A stretch of DNA of 64,000 bases from NCBI GenBank assembly GCA_945643635.1, contig CALZFC010000059.1:2004501-2068500 (forward strand). Reading direction: 5' to 3'. The notes beneath the pieces were generated by a model that was given only the letters and a program-made list of their open reading frames with translations, had not been told where the DNA came from and did no database searches. The DNA comes from Allodiplogaster sudhausi (taxonomy: Eukaryota; Nematoda; Chromadorea; Rhabditida; Diplogasteridae). Positions 23,301 to 34,862 of the stretch are shown piece by piece. Both the position numbers and the translations under genes were made by a program. Every line of letters begins with the position of its first letter. The first letter of the stretch is position 1.

Positions 23301-26300
23301 GATCGTCCACTGCATTTCTCATCCGAGCCTCTGCTGTACGCGGATCGGATTTGACCTTTGAACGCCATCCTTCGTCAAAAATCTTCTTGATGAACTCCTT
23401 TGACCGTTCAGGCAATCTTTCTCCTCTTTTACGGTCACGTAGAGCCCACCCTTGCATGGCCTTCTTTCCATTATCATTCGTTTTCTGAAGAAAGAAAAAA
23501 ACAATATATCACATTAAAGCCTTATAGGAATAAATTCAATCCAACAACCTCCAAGGACTCGATAGCGGCATCAACATCAGGATACACGCGTCTTGCTTGA
23601 ACGCCTTCTACAGACGTAGTGTAGTACTGCAGTGAAATGTCGCGGAGCGTAAGACGCTCAGGCAGGTATCTGTGTTTCCCCAGAAGAAGATGACGTGCCA
23701 ATTGCTGAGAGCTTAGAAACTCAGAGATGCATGGATCCACAGGACAGCGGAAAAGATGGGTCTCAGAAGAGCAAATTTCTGAATCATCTGCCGGGCAAGT
23801 GTCGTGACTGATTCCTGGAGAAACGATTGCAGGAGGGTTCTTTTCAGAACGCAGTGGCTTCCCAGTACTCGACCAGAAATCAGGGGTGCCAGGTAGCTTT
23901 CCCCCCTTTCTCTGATTTGTGGCTATTGCAGAGTTCGAGGTTAATGAAGAATATGGTATCAATTTTCCCGTTCCAATGCGAGAATGTCTGTATGCCCGAA
24001 CTCCGTCTTCCTCGAATACGAATGTGTTCAGCGTGGATATGAGGGGGATTTTGGTGGGTGATGGTTTCGGATCAGCCAGCGTGCGGACGTATACGGATAG
24101 CCCAGCGAGTTCTTTCAGGTGAAGTACGGCTTGATAAAATTGATCTGCATTGATTACATCGTGACCAGAATCAACGTAATCATGAAGCTTCCGCTTCACA
24201 ACCGCCGCATATCGGTCGCAGGCGGATTTTCCTGCTTGCGCCTCGGAAAAAAAATAGGAAGCGATCTTGACATTCGATTTGAGAGATATCTCAGGAAGGC
24301 TGGCAATTGTAGCACTGCTTTTGTAGCATCCTGTTATCAGAGTCGTTGAATTTCGAGGAATATAATGCAATAATATGAAAATCAATAATACCAGCGTTAT
24401 CAGATCTGAGGTGAACCTTCGTGATTCCTACTTTCGACAGTGACGATAGAATGTGTCCAATTGCGGAAGTGACTGCGACAGTATCCTGATAATTGTAATA
24501 GTTATAACTATCAGTCCAATATAAATACATATGATTTTAGATCCAAGTACTAAAAAAAAACAAAATTATATTTGCTACGTATACATGCGCCATAAATTTA
24601 AAACATTCAGCGAAAATGAGATCAAAGGGGTAATTTTTTAATAATTGAAGACAGCCACATAGTCACAATATAGTCATAGGCAGCATATGGCAGGAATAAG
24701 CACACGAAAGGGAGAAAAGGGCGGCGCATAGAGCGTCTGCCTGCCCGAATGGCAAATGACAATTGACAGATGGCTGGCACGGCCTGACACAATCAAGGGG
24801 ATAAAGGCCTATGCCAGCCTGAATGGCAAATGGCATTTGACAGATGGCCGGCATGGCCTGACTAACGTAAGCGATAAAAGCTGGAAGTTGTGGAGCGATA
24901 GAAAGAAATGTGTCGGTCCATTACAATTTGAATTGAAAAAAAAACTAAAATAAATATTGGTGATTTTCCGAATTCCTTCCACAATCAAGTCTCTCATGGC
25001 GAAAAATAGGCAGTCAAAAGTAAAAAAAAAATTGTCCACAATCTGGCCTAGAGATGTTGTTCGATACCAGGAACACGAAATACCTTGTTATTTGGAACGA
25101 AAACAGCGATTAATAAAATTATCGCATTTATAGACAAAATACCCGAAGCAAATTTTTGCTCGGACGGCGCATTTGAAATCACCTTTTCGGGGCAAATGGA
25201 AAGTGAAAACAATCTGCTTTGAACATACATTGTGTAGAATTTTGTGCTCTACAAGACATAACTATTAAACTATTGTTTTCAGTAAGCTCGTGCGCATTAA
25301 TCTTCATGAAATAGGTTTTCATCCATTTTCCAAAATGCTTGAAAATTTGATTTTTCCGGATTTTATCAATTAATCACGCTTTGAGTGAAAATTTCTCAGA
25401 CAAATATTGAAAAGAATAACTTTCTGAATAGAACAATCTGTTTATCTTCAATGGGCGTCTCAAATGTGGCCCGTTGTAGCCATTTTGCGCAATCGTCCCG
25501 GCGAGAGTTGCTCCTATTCTCGTAACTTTTTCGGGGCTTGGGGGAAAGACGTTGACCTTGGTTCTGAGATATGTTATACAGTTTTTCATGCTCTTTAATC
25601 TGAAACAAAAATCCCACGCACAAATGAGGTTAAGGTACTCAACGAGCGAAAACAAAAATTCATGACGAAATTAAATAACTAAAATGAAACTTTTTGAGGA
25701 AAGTCCCAACACACTTTTTATTAAGCATTCGACGAGAAATCGAAAGAAAAAAAGGATATCAAAAAATGTTGACTTTAAAGCCCGATATGAATTTTCAAAT
25801 TTTTAACACACTTTAAGGTATTCCTGGAGAGAAAATTTTTATAAAAATAAAATTTTCCCAAAAAGTTAATAGATAGGCCCTTGGTCATGTCTGATCACAT
25901 CCTCAATGTTTGGATCCGCAATCTTGCATCTAGGGCAGGGCTGTATGGACGTCTCCTTGAGTCTTACAGAGAGGCTCTCTTAACAGATTAAAAAAACATA
26001 TGCATTTTCACATCATTTATTAATGATTTTCGAAAATGTTCTCACCGAATATTTGTCACAGCAACAACCGCTCGGATTGCAGACGGTAGAAGAAGTAAAA
26101 TATTGGCATTCAGCGGAATTTTTGCATTCGAACGAATTCTCCTGAATTAATACCGCAGAAAATTTATATGTATGTATGTATATTCTGAAAATCACTTGAG
26201 TATTTAATAATCTTAAATTCTCGCAAGTATTCCGTCAAGAAAAACCATTAGAAAATGCCAAAATGAATATACATACGTAGTTATTTCTGCTGATTTTTAC

Positions 26301-26442
26301 GTGAAGTGATCAATTTTACCACATCAATCGCTTGACCCGCCAAGATAAACTCTTAATACGTCTCGAATCAACTGACACATGCTGACTCTGCCGACTGAGC
26401 GAGAAAGAGAGCCAGGAAGAGCACGACTAGAAGCCACTTCAT
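20344..26442 (-). CDS. 8-cysteine (CCC) secreted peptide gene 1, split by a transposon in intron 2
   Basis: Exons are 26442-26377 (signal peptide MKWLLVVLFLALFLAQSAES then AC), 26141-26046 (ENSFEC through NPSGCCCDKYS) and 20373-20344 (DPSCV, a few residues, stop), all phase 0, giving a 63-residue precursor. The mature part has eight cysteines spaced C-x5-C-x5-C-x8-C-x4-CCC-x7-C. It would be a secreted, four-disulfide peptide; the function is unknown and I know no named family. Intron 2 holds the 5.5-kb transposon 20459-25979. The coding exons are intact, so splicing out the enlarged intron would restore the usual product. Exon 3 is matched by the uninterrupted paralog at 29389-29418. Confidence 0.78.
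20459..21452 (+). repeat. Left terminal inverted repeat of the 5.5-kb transposon
   Basis: Pairs with 24982-25979. It contains small conserved open frames mirrored in the right repeat, but these carry no recognisable domain. Near-identity of the arms suggests recent insertion or homogenisation. Confidence 0.88.
21585..22393 (+). CDS. EGF-domain single-pass membrane protein carried inside the transposon
   Basis: Exons 21585-21639, 21751-21850, about 21907-22003 and 22370-22393 join in phase. The second contains one EGF domain with six cysteines in the usual C-x-C-x4-C..C-x-C-x8-C order (MCDCPVNTVC, then ECECAVGFTGEMC). The third encodes a transmembrane helix (YWMILGFILALMLILIFCYM) and a basic stop-transfer YRKKR. 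The last adds a short tail GYRLIDV and the stop. This layout resembles EGF-family ligands or small EGF receptors made as membrane precursors. No signal-peptide exon was found upstream in this frame. Its place between the two repeat arms suggests a captured host gene, or a gene that travels with the transposon. Confidence 0.65.
22938..24485 (-). CDS. Transposon-encoded protein: RNase-H-like segment plus C2H2 finger, N-terminus absent
   Basis: Four exons join in phase on the minus strand: 24485-24392, 24330-23549, 23484-23212 and 23162-22938, about 457 codons without a stop. The start reads VHLRSDNAGCY, where an acidic residue precedes NAGCY as in RNase-H-fold nucleases. It continues with SEAQAGKSACDRYAA and EGHD-like SGHDVIN. 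A C2H2 zinc finger follows (CPVDPCISEF..RHLLLGKH). The C-terminal segment has QGWALRDRK and NYRQIASMFSRLA. I have seen this arrangement in large transposon-related proteins of invertebrates, though I cannot name it. The expected N-terminal several hundred residues do not fit in the ~500 bp before the right repeat, so this copy is probably 5'-truncated. Confidence 0.68.
24660..24885. repeat. Short ~74-bp duplication next to the right repeat arm
   Basis: Two imperfect units containing GAATGGCAAATG, TTGACAGATGG and CATGGCCTGAC follow each other. They replace the sequence expected to encode the N-terminus of the transposon protein. Confidence 0.55.
24982..25979 (-). repeat. Right terminal inverted repeat of the 5.5-kb transposon
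   Basis: Reverse complement of 20459-21452 with very few differences. It ends GAGAGGCTCTC next to TTAA. Confidence 0.88.
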
Positions 26443-26671
26443 TGCTGGAACTCAACACGAACGGCTCTTCCAACCGAATTTAAAGAGATCTTGACGAGAT
26501 AACATATTCAAATGAAGCATTTACCGCAGACTGGTGGAAAAGGTGGAGGGGGGGGGGAGGATGGCTATAATCCCTGTACCACCTTGCATGCGTGAGAGAT
26601 AGCGAGTGACAATACATATTCAAATTAAGGACATTCCGCATCAGTGTATCAGCGGAGAAAGAGAGTAGAAT

Positions 26672-26731
26672 AACGCCACTTGTCAACAAGTTTATGCCAG
26701 AAATCACTTCGATAATATTCCCGTGCAGGTT
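26672..26731 (+). pseudogene. Decayed Srg receptor exon 2, fragment b
   Basis: Reads TPLVNKFMPE and then the end of exon 2 with CCGTGCAG before a GT donor, matching the intact receptor's TPLVNKFVPG. It is followed by the AATGAGAGCAAAGACATGTG segment seen after other fragments. Only this small part survives. Confidence 0.7.
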
Positions 26732-27406
26732 TGATTGTTCCAAAGTGTGCTCTGGAAGTGCAGGAAAAGAACTCTTCAACAAACGCTTGGTTGCTGTATT
26801 TTCCTTTCCTTTTTTAGAAAGATATCTCGGCAATGAGAGCAAAGACATGTGTGAGGGCTAGAGTATGAAACCTAGAATATATGCGTCAGAGAGGAAGAAA
26901 CGCTCTAAGAACTTGACGTGGTTCGATTTCGAGACTATGATAGGAATACTTTACTTTCTTCTTTCTAATGCTACATTGATAAAAATCGCTTCAGCAAATC
27001 TTAATTTCTGTCGACGTAAACATCTCTAATTACTATCGAGTCTTTTTCTCATCAATTCCTTGACCCTCCCTGTTGAATGCATGATTATATTCATCTTCCA
27101 ATCCTCTCTGCTCCTTACACCAGTCAATGCGATGTGTACATATTGTATATAGATTACTTATATCGAAACATGCTGTTCTAGCAAAGCTGCTTTACATGTT
27201 TCCATTTATTTTATTTTTCCATATTTATTCATCCTCATGTTGGAAGCAATTGCAAAATTGGACTACATTCAGCTAAAAAATGATATTTATTTTCGTTAAT
27301 GTTTATACTTTCTGAGGATGTGTGTGCATTGCAAGCGTTGTTAGTCAAAGAAAAATAGGAGTCTTTGTCAGGAGTCTTTGTCAAGTTCGTCAGATGCAGA
27401 ACTTGT

Positions 27407-28198
27407 CTAGCCCGAGCCCGATACGCAATCCTGAAAAACAACGGAACAATATTTATGAAGTCGAATATCGAGTGACTCAAAGAAATTCACTAGTTAATCA
27501 TAGAATATTTAACACTTTTAGCGAACCGTCCGGGTAATCTACGGCAGGAAAAAGTGTGCGATTTGAAAGCTTGTGCTAACGGAGTTTGGATCTAGTCCGT
27601 CAAGAGAGCGCGTGAAAGAGGAGGGCGGGCGGAACAAGTTTCGCATGCTTATAAATTTGTAATGAGGTAACAAAAATCGTTCAATGTTTTACTAATGTTT
27701 TAAATAAAAGAGAATGCAATCATTAAGAGAGAAACGTACATATGCATGTATGTTATTCCCCGGATGGCTCCTTTAATGACTACGTACATTTTTACATACT
27801 ATATAAATGACTTTCGAAGATGTTCTCACCGGTTCGCCTTTAATACAACAACAGCCGCTCGGATTGCAGAGGGAATTAGTCACGAAGTTTTGGCATACAG
27901 CATCAGAATCGCATTGGGCCATCTGAATATACGAAATGAACAACTTATACCGCATATTCGTGAATTCTTTGAGCATTCAATTATTTAATTAAAATTGTTG
28001 AAAGTACTCCGTCAAGAAAACTCATTGGAAAATGTCAAAATAAATATACGTATTTTCAAATATAAAGGAAGGAAATTTTCATATATGCGAAATGTTTCTG
28101 ATATTGTGAAGATCAAACTTTTATCAACTGACACATGCTGATTCTGCCGACTGAGCGAGAAAGAGAGCCAGGAAGAGCACGACTGGAAGCCACTTCAT
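27407..28198 (-). CDS. 8-cysteine (CCC) secreted peptide gene 2
   Basis: Exons 28198-28133 (signal MKWLPVVLFLALFLAQSAES, AC), 27922-27830 (MAQCDSDAVC through NPSGCCCIKGEP) and 27430-27407 (DCVSGSG, stop), all phase 0; 60-residue precursor. Spacing is C-x3-C-x5-C-x8-C-x4-CCC-x6-C. It keeps all eight cysteines despite differing at most other mature positions from genes 1 and 3, while the signal peptide is almost unchanged. Secreted peptide, function unknown. The upstream stretch (28200-28330) holds a conserved TTTTAAGT-like box just before the start. Confidence 0.8.
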
Positions 28199-28555
28199 TG
28201 CTGGAATTCAACACGAATGGCTCTTCTCGCTGACTTAAAAGACATCTCGAAGTAAGAGAAAAAAGAGCCGGGCGGACCACTTCATAAACGTGTGAATTTA
28301 GTCGTTCTTCTTTCTTTCTGAGAACTTCAGTCACACTGCTCTGAGGTAAACAACGCAGCGATATGAAAGGCGCGAGAAACAGAGTGATTAGTGATTTCGA
28401 TAAATATTGGGAGAAAGAAACAGAAAAGTCAGTGTCGACGAGATGAATAGTCAGATGGCAAACTCATCAGTGTCAGCAATGAATATATGGCCCAAGATTA
28501 AATTTCCCTAAGCAATTAAGATTCAAAACTTTATCTACATATCTCTATTTTGGCA

Positions 28556-28832
28556 TCATCTAATCAAAATTACCACCGCTTGTCAACAAGTTTGTAGCTG
28601 GAAGCATTACGATACTAATCCTGTGCAGGTCCTAATCCAACAGCAAGATCGGAAAAATGAAGAAGGCAATGAATACAAACTGCCTTGTATTTCATCGAAT
28701 ATCCTGATAACTTCAAATTAGCCGTTGTCATTTTGTTTGCAGCATTATGTGCTAATTTACAATCTCGCATAGTTGTGTGAATACGGCTGTCACTGCAAGC
28801 CGCTTCTTCTATAAGCATAAAATCAAAGTTCA
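28556..28832 (+). pseudogene. Decayed Srg receptor exons 2-3, fragment c
   Basis: Contains PPLVNKFV in the exon-2 frame, then CTGTGCAG and a GT donor, and later TTGTTTGCAG followed by an exon-3 remnant VNTAVTASRFF that breaks at a stop. The GATAACGGTCACACTGGTCA motif follows at about 29020. Confidence 0.8.
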
Positions 28833-29388
28833 AAGTGATCTTTTTTTCAAAATGGCAGAATGTATAAGAAATTTTCATAGTTTCTTGTTTATATTCTCAG
28901 ACTTCCACTAGCAGATTATTGGTTTAATTGATCTAAACTGAAATGTAATATTGTTGAAATGAAGGAAAAGATACTCTTCAACAATGCTTCGGCAGCTGTT
29001 TCCGTTGGATGGAGAGATAACGGTCACACTGGTCAATGAGAGAGAGAAGGCATAAGAGAGGATTAGAGAAAGAAATAGAGAATAGTCAAGAGAGGGAAAC
29101 AGTCAGTTCATCGAATGTGGCGTGGTTCGTTTCCACTATTCGTCCGTCACACTTTGCAAGTAATACTTTGCTCTGTTCTCTCAAATGCTGCACATGCGCC
29201 AGGTAGCTGAAAATCGCTTTAGCATACGTACACATGTTAATTTCTGTCGACCTTACGACTTCAAATTACGAGTAAACTTTATTTCTGTTATGCTTATACG
29301 AACTGAAATGTGGGAGCATATACAAGCGATGTTGGTCAAGAAACGGAAAGTATGAGTCTATATGAAATTCATCAGATGCAGAACTTGC

Positions 29389-29978
29389 CTAGCCCGAGGC
29401 AGCTACGCAAGAGGGATCCTGAAAAACCACAGAACAATATAAATAAATTCGAATATCGAGAGACTTGAAGATATTCATTGGTTGATTTTACAATTGATAA
29501 CAGATTAATAACCATGTGCATGTTTCATGTAATGTATGTATAAATGAATTTCGAAGATGTTCTCACCGATTCTTTGTCACAGCAACAACCGCTCGGATTG
29601 CAGATGGCAGAAGAAATATAAATTTGGCATTCAGCGGTAGATTTGCATTCGACCGAATTCTCCTGAACCAGAAAGTTAATACCGCTGAAAATTGTATATG
29701 TATGTATATTCTGAAAGTCATTTGAGTATTTAATAATCTGAAATTCTCGCAAGTATTACGTCAAGAAAAGCCATTTGAAAATGCCAAAATGAATATATAT
29801 ATATGTATATATGTAATTATTTCCGCTGATTGTGAGGTGAGGTATTCAATTTTACCTCATCAACTCCTTGACCCGCCCACATAAACTCTTAATTCGTCTC
29901 TAATCAACTGACACAAGCTGACTCTGCCGATTGAGCGAGAAAGAGAGCCAGGAAGAGCACGACTGGAAGCCACTTCAT
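29389..29978 (-). CDS. 8-cysteine (CCC) secreted peptide gene 3
   Basis: Exons 29978-29913 (signal peptide, AC), 29662-29567 (ENSVECKSTAEC through NPSGCCCDKES) and 29418-29389 (DPSCVAASG, stop), all phase 0; 63-residue precursor. It is the closest paralog of gene 1: introns and flanks also align. Its intron 2 lacks the transposon and reads TTTTACAATTGATAACAGATT where gene 1 is interrupted. A secreted peptide of unknown function. Confidence 0.82.
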
Positions 29979-30791
29979 TGCTGGAACTCAACACGAGGGG
30001 CTCTTCTCGCCGACTTAAAAGAGATCTCGAAGAAAGAGAATAAGAGCAGGGCGGATCTCTTCATAAACGTTTGATCTCTCTCATTCGTTCTTCTTGCTTT
30101 TTGAGAAGTATAACGGTCACACTGGTCAGCGGCGAACAACTCAGCGGCAAACATATGGAAAGCGAGAGAAACACAGAGAATAGTGATGTCGACAAATATA
30201 GAGAGATATACAGAATAATTTCATCATCAACATTAGGGTAGAAAATGAATAATTTCTTTTTATTAGCAATTCCTTAAGGCATATACTCCAACTCGAAGAC
30301 AGTACTTACTTTCGTATACATATTTGTTTCTGAATTCCTTGCGAGAAGATCGGTCTTTAATCGTTTGAAAGTCAGAAGCTGACAAATTCTTGTGCCAGAA
30401 AGAGTGAGACCGCAATAAATCGACAGTCTCCTTACTGTTGAAGAGTAAATACTGAAAGCAAAGAAAGCGTGGGCGTCACCCTTCATTCCATACGTCCGCT
30501 CTTTTTTTTACAAAGTTATCGGTCTCACCGTTGAAGAGAGGATAGAAATTGGTGGCAGAACTTAGTTTCGTGCTCTTCTTGAGTTGGGCGAATACCAGCG
30601 TGGCCCAAAACTGTTACACTTCAGGACGGCTTTGACCACAACATATCAGCTCGCTACTGTTTCTCCATTCAAATTGACTTCGGACACTAAAATAAATAAA
30701 AAGGGCATTAGATAAAAAAGAATCCGGTTGAGAAACAAACTAAAATAAATTCTCTATGTCTAATGCATGCTCACTTGTTCTACGACATTAA

Positions 30792-31202
30792 AGGAGCTGT
30801 CCATGGAGATTACAATGTTGCTGAATTTTTTGTTAATACTATCCGGTGCAGCTAGAAACATCATTAGGAAAAGTGAGAATGCGCCCTGAAGGCTGAGGAG
30901 AAAAACCACATTTGCCCACGCAGTACTGTAGAACTTAGGGAGTGACGTCATCACTCCTTGCCTATTTTCTCCTCATGCACACCCTCATTCTACCAGAGAG
31001 AAGGTGAAAACTAGGTGCGAAGCGGCAAGTCACGCTTGAGATTCGAGGGAAGATAAGAGAGGAAGAGAGAAAAAGACTCACAATGTCTAGTTTGTAGTGA
31101 TGGATACTGTGCTAGCCTACCGCCAAAACTTTTTGCAATATCATGCGCGAATTCAAACGTTAATTCTCCACAAGCAGTTTCTAAACTCCATGGATAGTTC
31201 CT
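30792..31202. mobile_element. TTAA-type MITE, copy 2
   Basis: 411 bp, TTAA at 30788-30791 and 31203-31206, inverted ends AGGAGCTGTCCATGG. More than 90% like copy 1 at 2048-2463 by eye, so the family moved fairly recently. Confidence 0.85.
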
Positions 31203-31380
31203 TTAATCATCTTTTTCTTACAAGTTTCTCATTTTTATTTGTGTAACGAAAATTTTATTAATTAAATCGGTGCCTTAAAAATCCTTTATTTAATTGAAAC
31301 AATATAATCATCATAAATTGTTACAAAAAACGAGAGAAAAATAGAAGTAGAGGTCGAGTCCAGCATACACTGAAACCAGC

Positions 31381-31924
31381 TTAATCTTTAGAAGCAGCTG
31401 TGCACGATTCCTGCAGAGTTGGATTTAGGAAAATGAACAAACAAAACAAAATCTAGCCTTGATTGCATTATTCTATATTCTTGAATTCCTTTACGCCAGA
31501 TTTCGAAGTAAAAAATATGTAACTTTAAGAACAACCCTGAACTTGAAGAATGTTCGATAAGCGCTTGTGTTACGAAAGAAATGTGCTTACCGTGTCAGAA
31601 TCGCAGCAGCAACCCGCGGCATTGCATACGCCCGTGTTCAGCAGCGCTCGGCATTCGGCATTTGATTTGCACTCGATCGAATCCTCCTTAATGTACAAAA
31701 ACAATCAAAACAATTCATTTTCTTAAAATCATTTAAATACTTAATTATTTTTGTAAAATTCAAAAATTCTCACAACAATTCCTTCTAGAAAAGTGGTCAG
31801 AATTAAGTGGCAACAATAAATTTATGTTTTTATGTAAAAGAGGGATTCAACTGACACATGCCGCGGAGTCGGTCGACTGAGCGAGAAAGAGAGCCAGGAA
31901 GAGCACGACTGGAAGCCACTTCAT
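31381..31924 (-). CDS. 8-cysteine (CCC) secreted peptide gene 4
   Basis: Exons 31924-31856 (signal peptide ending in DSAAC), 31686-31591 (EDSIECKSNAEC through NAAGCCCDSDT) and 31410-31381 (ESCTAASKD, stop), all phase 0; 64-residue precursor. Cysteine spacing C-x5-C-x5-C-x8-C-x4-CCC-x6-C. It is the most divergent of the four; its NAAGCCCD segment resembles the CCC exon of the 43489 gene, linking the stand-alone peptides to the modular array. Confidence 0.8.
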
Positions 31925-34862
31925 TGCTAGAAGTCAACACGAATGGATCTTCTCGCTGACTTAAAAGACATCTTAATGAGAGAGAAAAAGAGCAGGGCGT
32001 TTCTCTTCATTCACGTGTGATCACTTCATTCGTTCTTCTTTTTTTTCTGAGAAGTATACCGGTCACACCGGTCATCGGCAAACAACCCAACCATATTGAA
32101 AGACAGAAGATAATGATGTCGACAAACAGAGAGAGAAAGAGACAGAATAATTCTGTCGTCAGTGTCGACGAAATGACAGAGACAAGGGAAGCCAAAACCG
32201 TCACACTCTGACGAGTCCCCTCCTTTTGTATTCTCAAATGTCATAAATAAATCAAAAGTTTAAAAAGATTATACGGATCAGTTGCACGAACTGAAATTTT
32301 CTAAAAATTATAAATGGACCGAACTGTAAATAATTTTGCCTTCGATTTTCGGTTGTCTACTTAATTAAATTTGCTAGCCTAGAATAGTTGTTCGTTTTCG
32401 CGAACAAATGAATCTAGAATGTTGTCTGACCCACCGTCTGCTCTCAATATTATTTAATGTTCTTTAGATCTCAACTAGAAATATATACATACATGTATAC
32501 GCGTTGCTGTCGCGCTGTTACGCTCTTTCAGCGTCCTTCTTCTTGACTAGGCCCAGTTTTGCTCTCCAAATTCACTGTCATCATTCTTCAGTCTTGGCTC
32601 CTGCGACTCTTCGTTTCTTTCTTGTTATTGTTGCGGGTGCATTTCTTTATTATTATTGTTGCTCATTCTTTTCCCCTTGTTACTATCTTCACTTCCACAA
32701 GGCCATTCTTGGAGCCCTTTCGTTAGTATGTACATACTTCATGTGGTGTGTCTACAAACCCTTGTGGTCACTGTTATTGTTGCGCGTTCTCGTTTGCATA
32801 TTTTCATTTACGTGCTTGTGGGCTCAAAGGCGGGCCCAAGCAGGCGTTTTCTTGCTTTCTTTTTTCTCCCTCGCTCTCCGCCAGTCTTCAGTGAACTTCC
32901 CATAGTTCCTTCACTTATTTTTTTGCTGCATCTTCAGCCACTCCAAGTGAAAATCATAAATTAATGTAAAATATTGTTGTTTCTCGAGTTGGCTGTCTTT
33001 ACAAATCTTTAGCAAGCTCACGTGTCAATTGAAAGCGCCTCTCTCTCCCTCTTCTAATTCAGGCAAGGCACGAGTTTGAGGCATTCGATACACTAAACAA
33101 AAGAGAAAGGTCCTTTTCAGTTATTTATTCATTTTCTGTAAGTTCGGGGACAGCCATATACATATGTAGCTTAGTATCTTGTAATAAACTTTATTTTCGT
33201 CCATGGCTTCTTCAAGGCCAGCGAGATCGTCAAGTGTCGCTAAATGTGTTTGTGTGCTTTTATTTTTAATGTATTATGTTCTCTGTGTCTTACGTACCGA
33301 ATTACTTCTTAAACCGGCGTTCTGACGTTCTCGTGCAGTTTAACGGCTCGTACGCAATCAGAGGCGTACATGTCAGCGGAGATGGAGAAGGAGAAATAGG
33401 TAGAGAGTGAGAGGGGAGGAGGATAAATGAGAAAAGAGAGGGAGAAGGAGAGAGAAAGAGAGAGAGAAGGAGAGAGAAGGAGAGAGAAAGAGAGAGAGGT
33501 ATATAACGTAATATAGAGAGATACATATATGTACTATGTAATATCGATAGAATTAGAACATATTGCAAAATTGTATACAACATATATTTGTGAATTAAAA
33601 AATAATAATTTACTGCATTAATATTTAAAAAGTGTCCTCAATCTATGTTCATACATAGTTATCATTTTGCTTGATAAACGAGGTCGCTAATAAAAGCAAA
33701 CTAATAAAAGCAGGCTCGAATTACCACGTTCATTCGGCGATTCTCCCATTTTCACCTGCTATATAAACCCACAAAGTGAAAATAGGACTCAGCGTTTGTG
33801 AGAGGCATGTAAGGGCCGCGACAATTCGAAGTCTCTCTCTCATAATTTTTCGCTGATCCCAATTTGACGTTTGCAACCGGATCACAGCCATTTACAATTT
33901 GATGGCATTGAAAATGCACTTTTATTACGCCAATAGCGTGCGGCGGCTTTCGTTGAAAAATATAAAAGCAAAACATGGCACGATATTATGAATATCCGAT
34001 TCAATTATAACAAAATGTGGCGCAGAGGCCACATAGAACGTGGAAGTATTGTAGTCTATTTCGAACGACGCGCACAACTGTAAAATAGGTAATATTTTGT
34101 GCTAATTTTTCTATCATAATTTTGTAATACACACCCAAAGGTACCTGAATCAGCTTCGCTTGGAAATTTTTGTTGGAGATATTCATGACCCGCCCGGATC
34201 AATCGGATCGAAATAAATGTTGCCGCCTGCGGAACATGTCCATAACCTTCCCGCCTGGAATTCATTCGGTGGTATATTCAAGAATAATTAATAAATGTAT
34301 TTTAAAATAGCGACTCAGGGCCTGACATACATATATCTATCTATCTTTTCTGCCATACGTTCTCCCTACCATTTCACTTTACAGTATACATACATGTAGG
34401 CAACTTACATTGTCCACACGCGTTCGGACACTTTATATGGACAAGGTATTTTTTTTTTACAATAATGTTAAGGTAGTCGTCACAAGGTAGTCGTCACCTC
34501 TTTTTTTGTGCCATTCAATCTCCGAAGCACATCTACAAATAAGTATGCAATTAATTTATTTGCAATTTGATTCTTTGTAACTGTAATTATTTATCGTTCT
34601 TGTTTTGGGAAATTTCTCTGTTGTACAGAGTAAGCTAAATATATATACATATGTACATGTATAAATATAGAATGATAATTTAAAACTCATCTGTCCTCGT
34701 CGATGCACTTGCTTCTCGGAATTTTGTAGCATGCTGAACAGCAAGAAATGGTTAACTAAAGGGATTAAAAGATGACATTTCTTTCAATAAGTATCTCTTC
34801 GACTATGATGTTGTTGTGTCTCAAAGATAGAATGCAGAATATTCGTTTTATAAGTGAGATGT
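31925..34862. other. Spacer with GA-rich microsatellite, no confident gene
   Basis: The upstream part (32040-32240) carries the GGTCACACCGGTCATCGGC variant of the dispersed motif. A GA-rich tract lies at about 33390-33500 (GAGAGAAGGAGAGA words). Weak protein-like frames on the minus strand at 33760-33970 and 34030-34265 (for example NISNKNFQAKLIQ before a GTACC donor) are broken by frame changes and could be remnants of another gene. Confidence 0.4.

Larger units (their letters stand above)
20459..25979. mobile_element. 5.5-kb DNA transposon, TTAA target, ~1-kb inverted repeats
   Basis: The element is flanked by TTAA at 20455-20458 and 25980-25983. Its ends begin GAGAGCCTCTC. The terminal inverted repeats extend about 990 bp (20459-21452 and about 24982-25979) and remain nearly identical, down to internal frames repeated on opposite strands. 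Between them are a plus-strand EGF/transmembrane gene and a minus-strand zinc-finger protein gene. TTAA targets with GAG..CTC ends recall Sola3-like elements as I remember them; Kolobok and piggyBac also use TTAA, so the superfamily is open. Smaller relatives with the same ends are at 36145-37574 and 38915-39881. The paralogous peptide gene at 29389-29978 supplies an empty site. Confidence 0.9.

Noticed and set aside
30530..30625. Possible minus-strand exon (frame FWATLVFAQLKK..)
   Set aside because: It has an acceptor and donor and protein-like composition, but no joinable neighbour exon or family match; kept only as a note.
32504..32964. Hydrophobic plus-strand frames of about 100-130 codons
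   Set aside because: T-rich low-complexity sequence with no splice logic or domain; chance frames are expected here.
33420..33500. CRISPR-like or satellite array
   Set aside because: Repeats are simple GA microsatellite words without spacers, in a eukaryotic genome.
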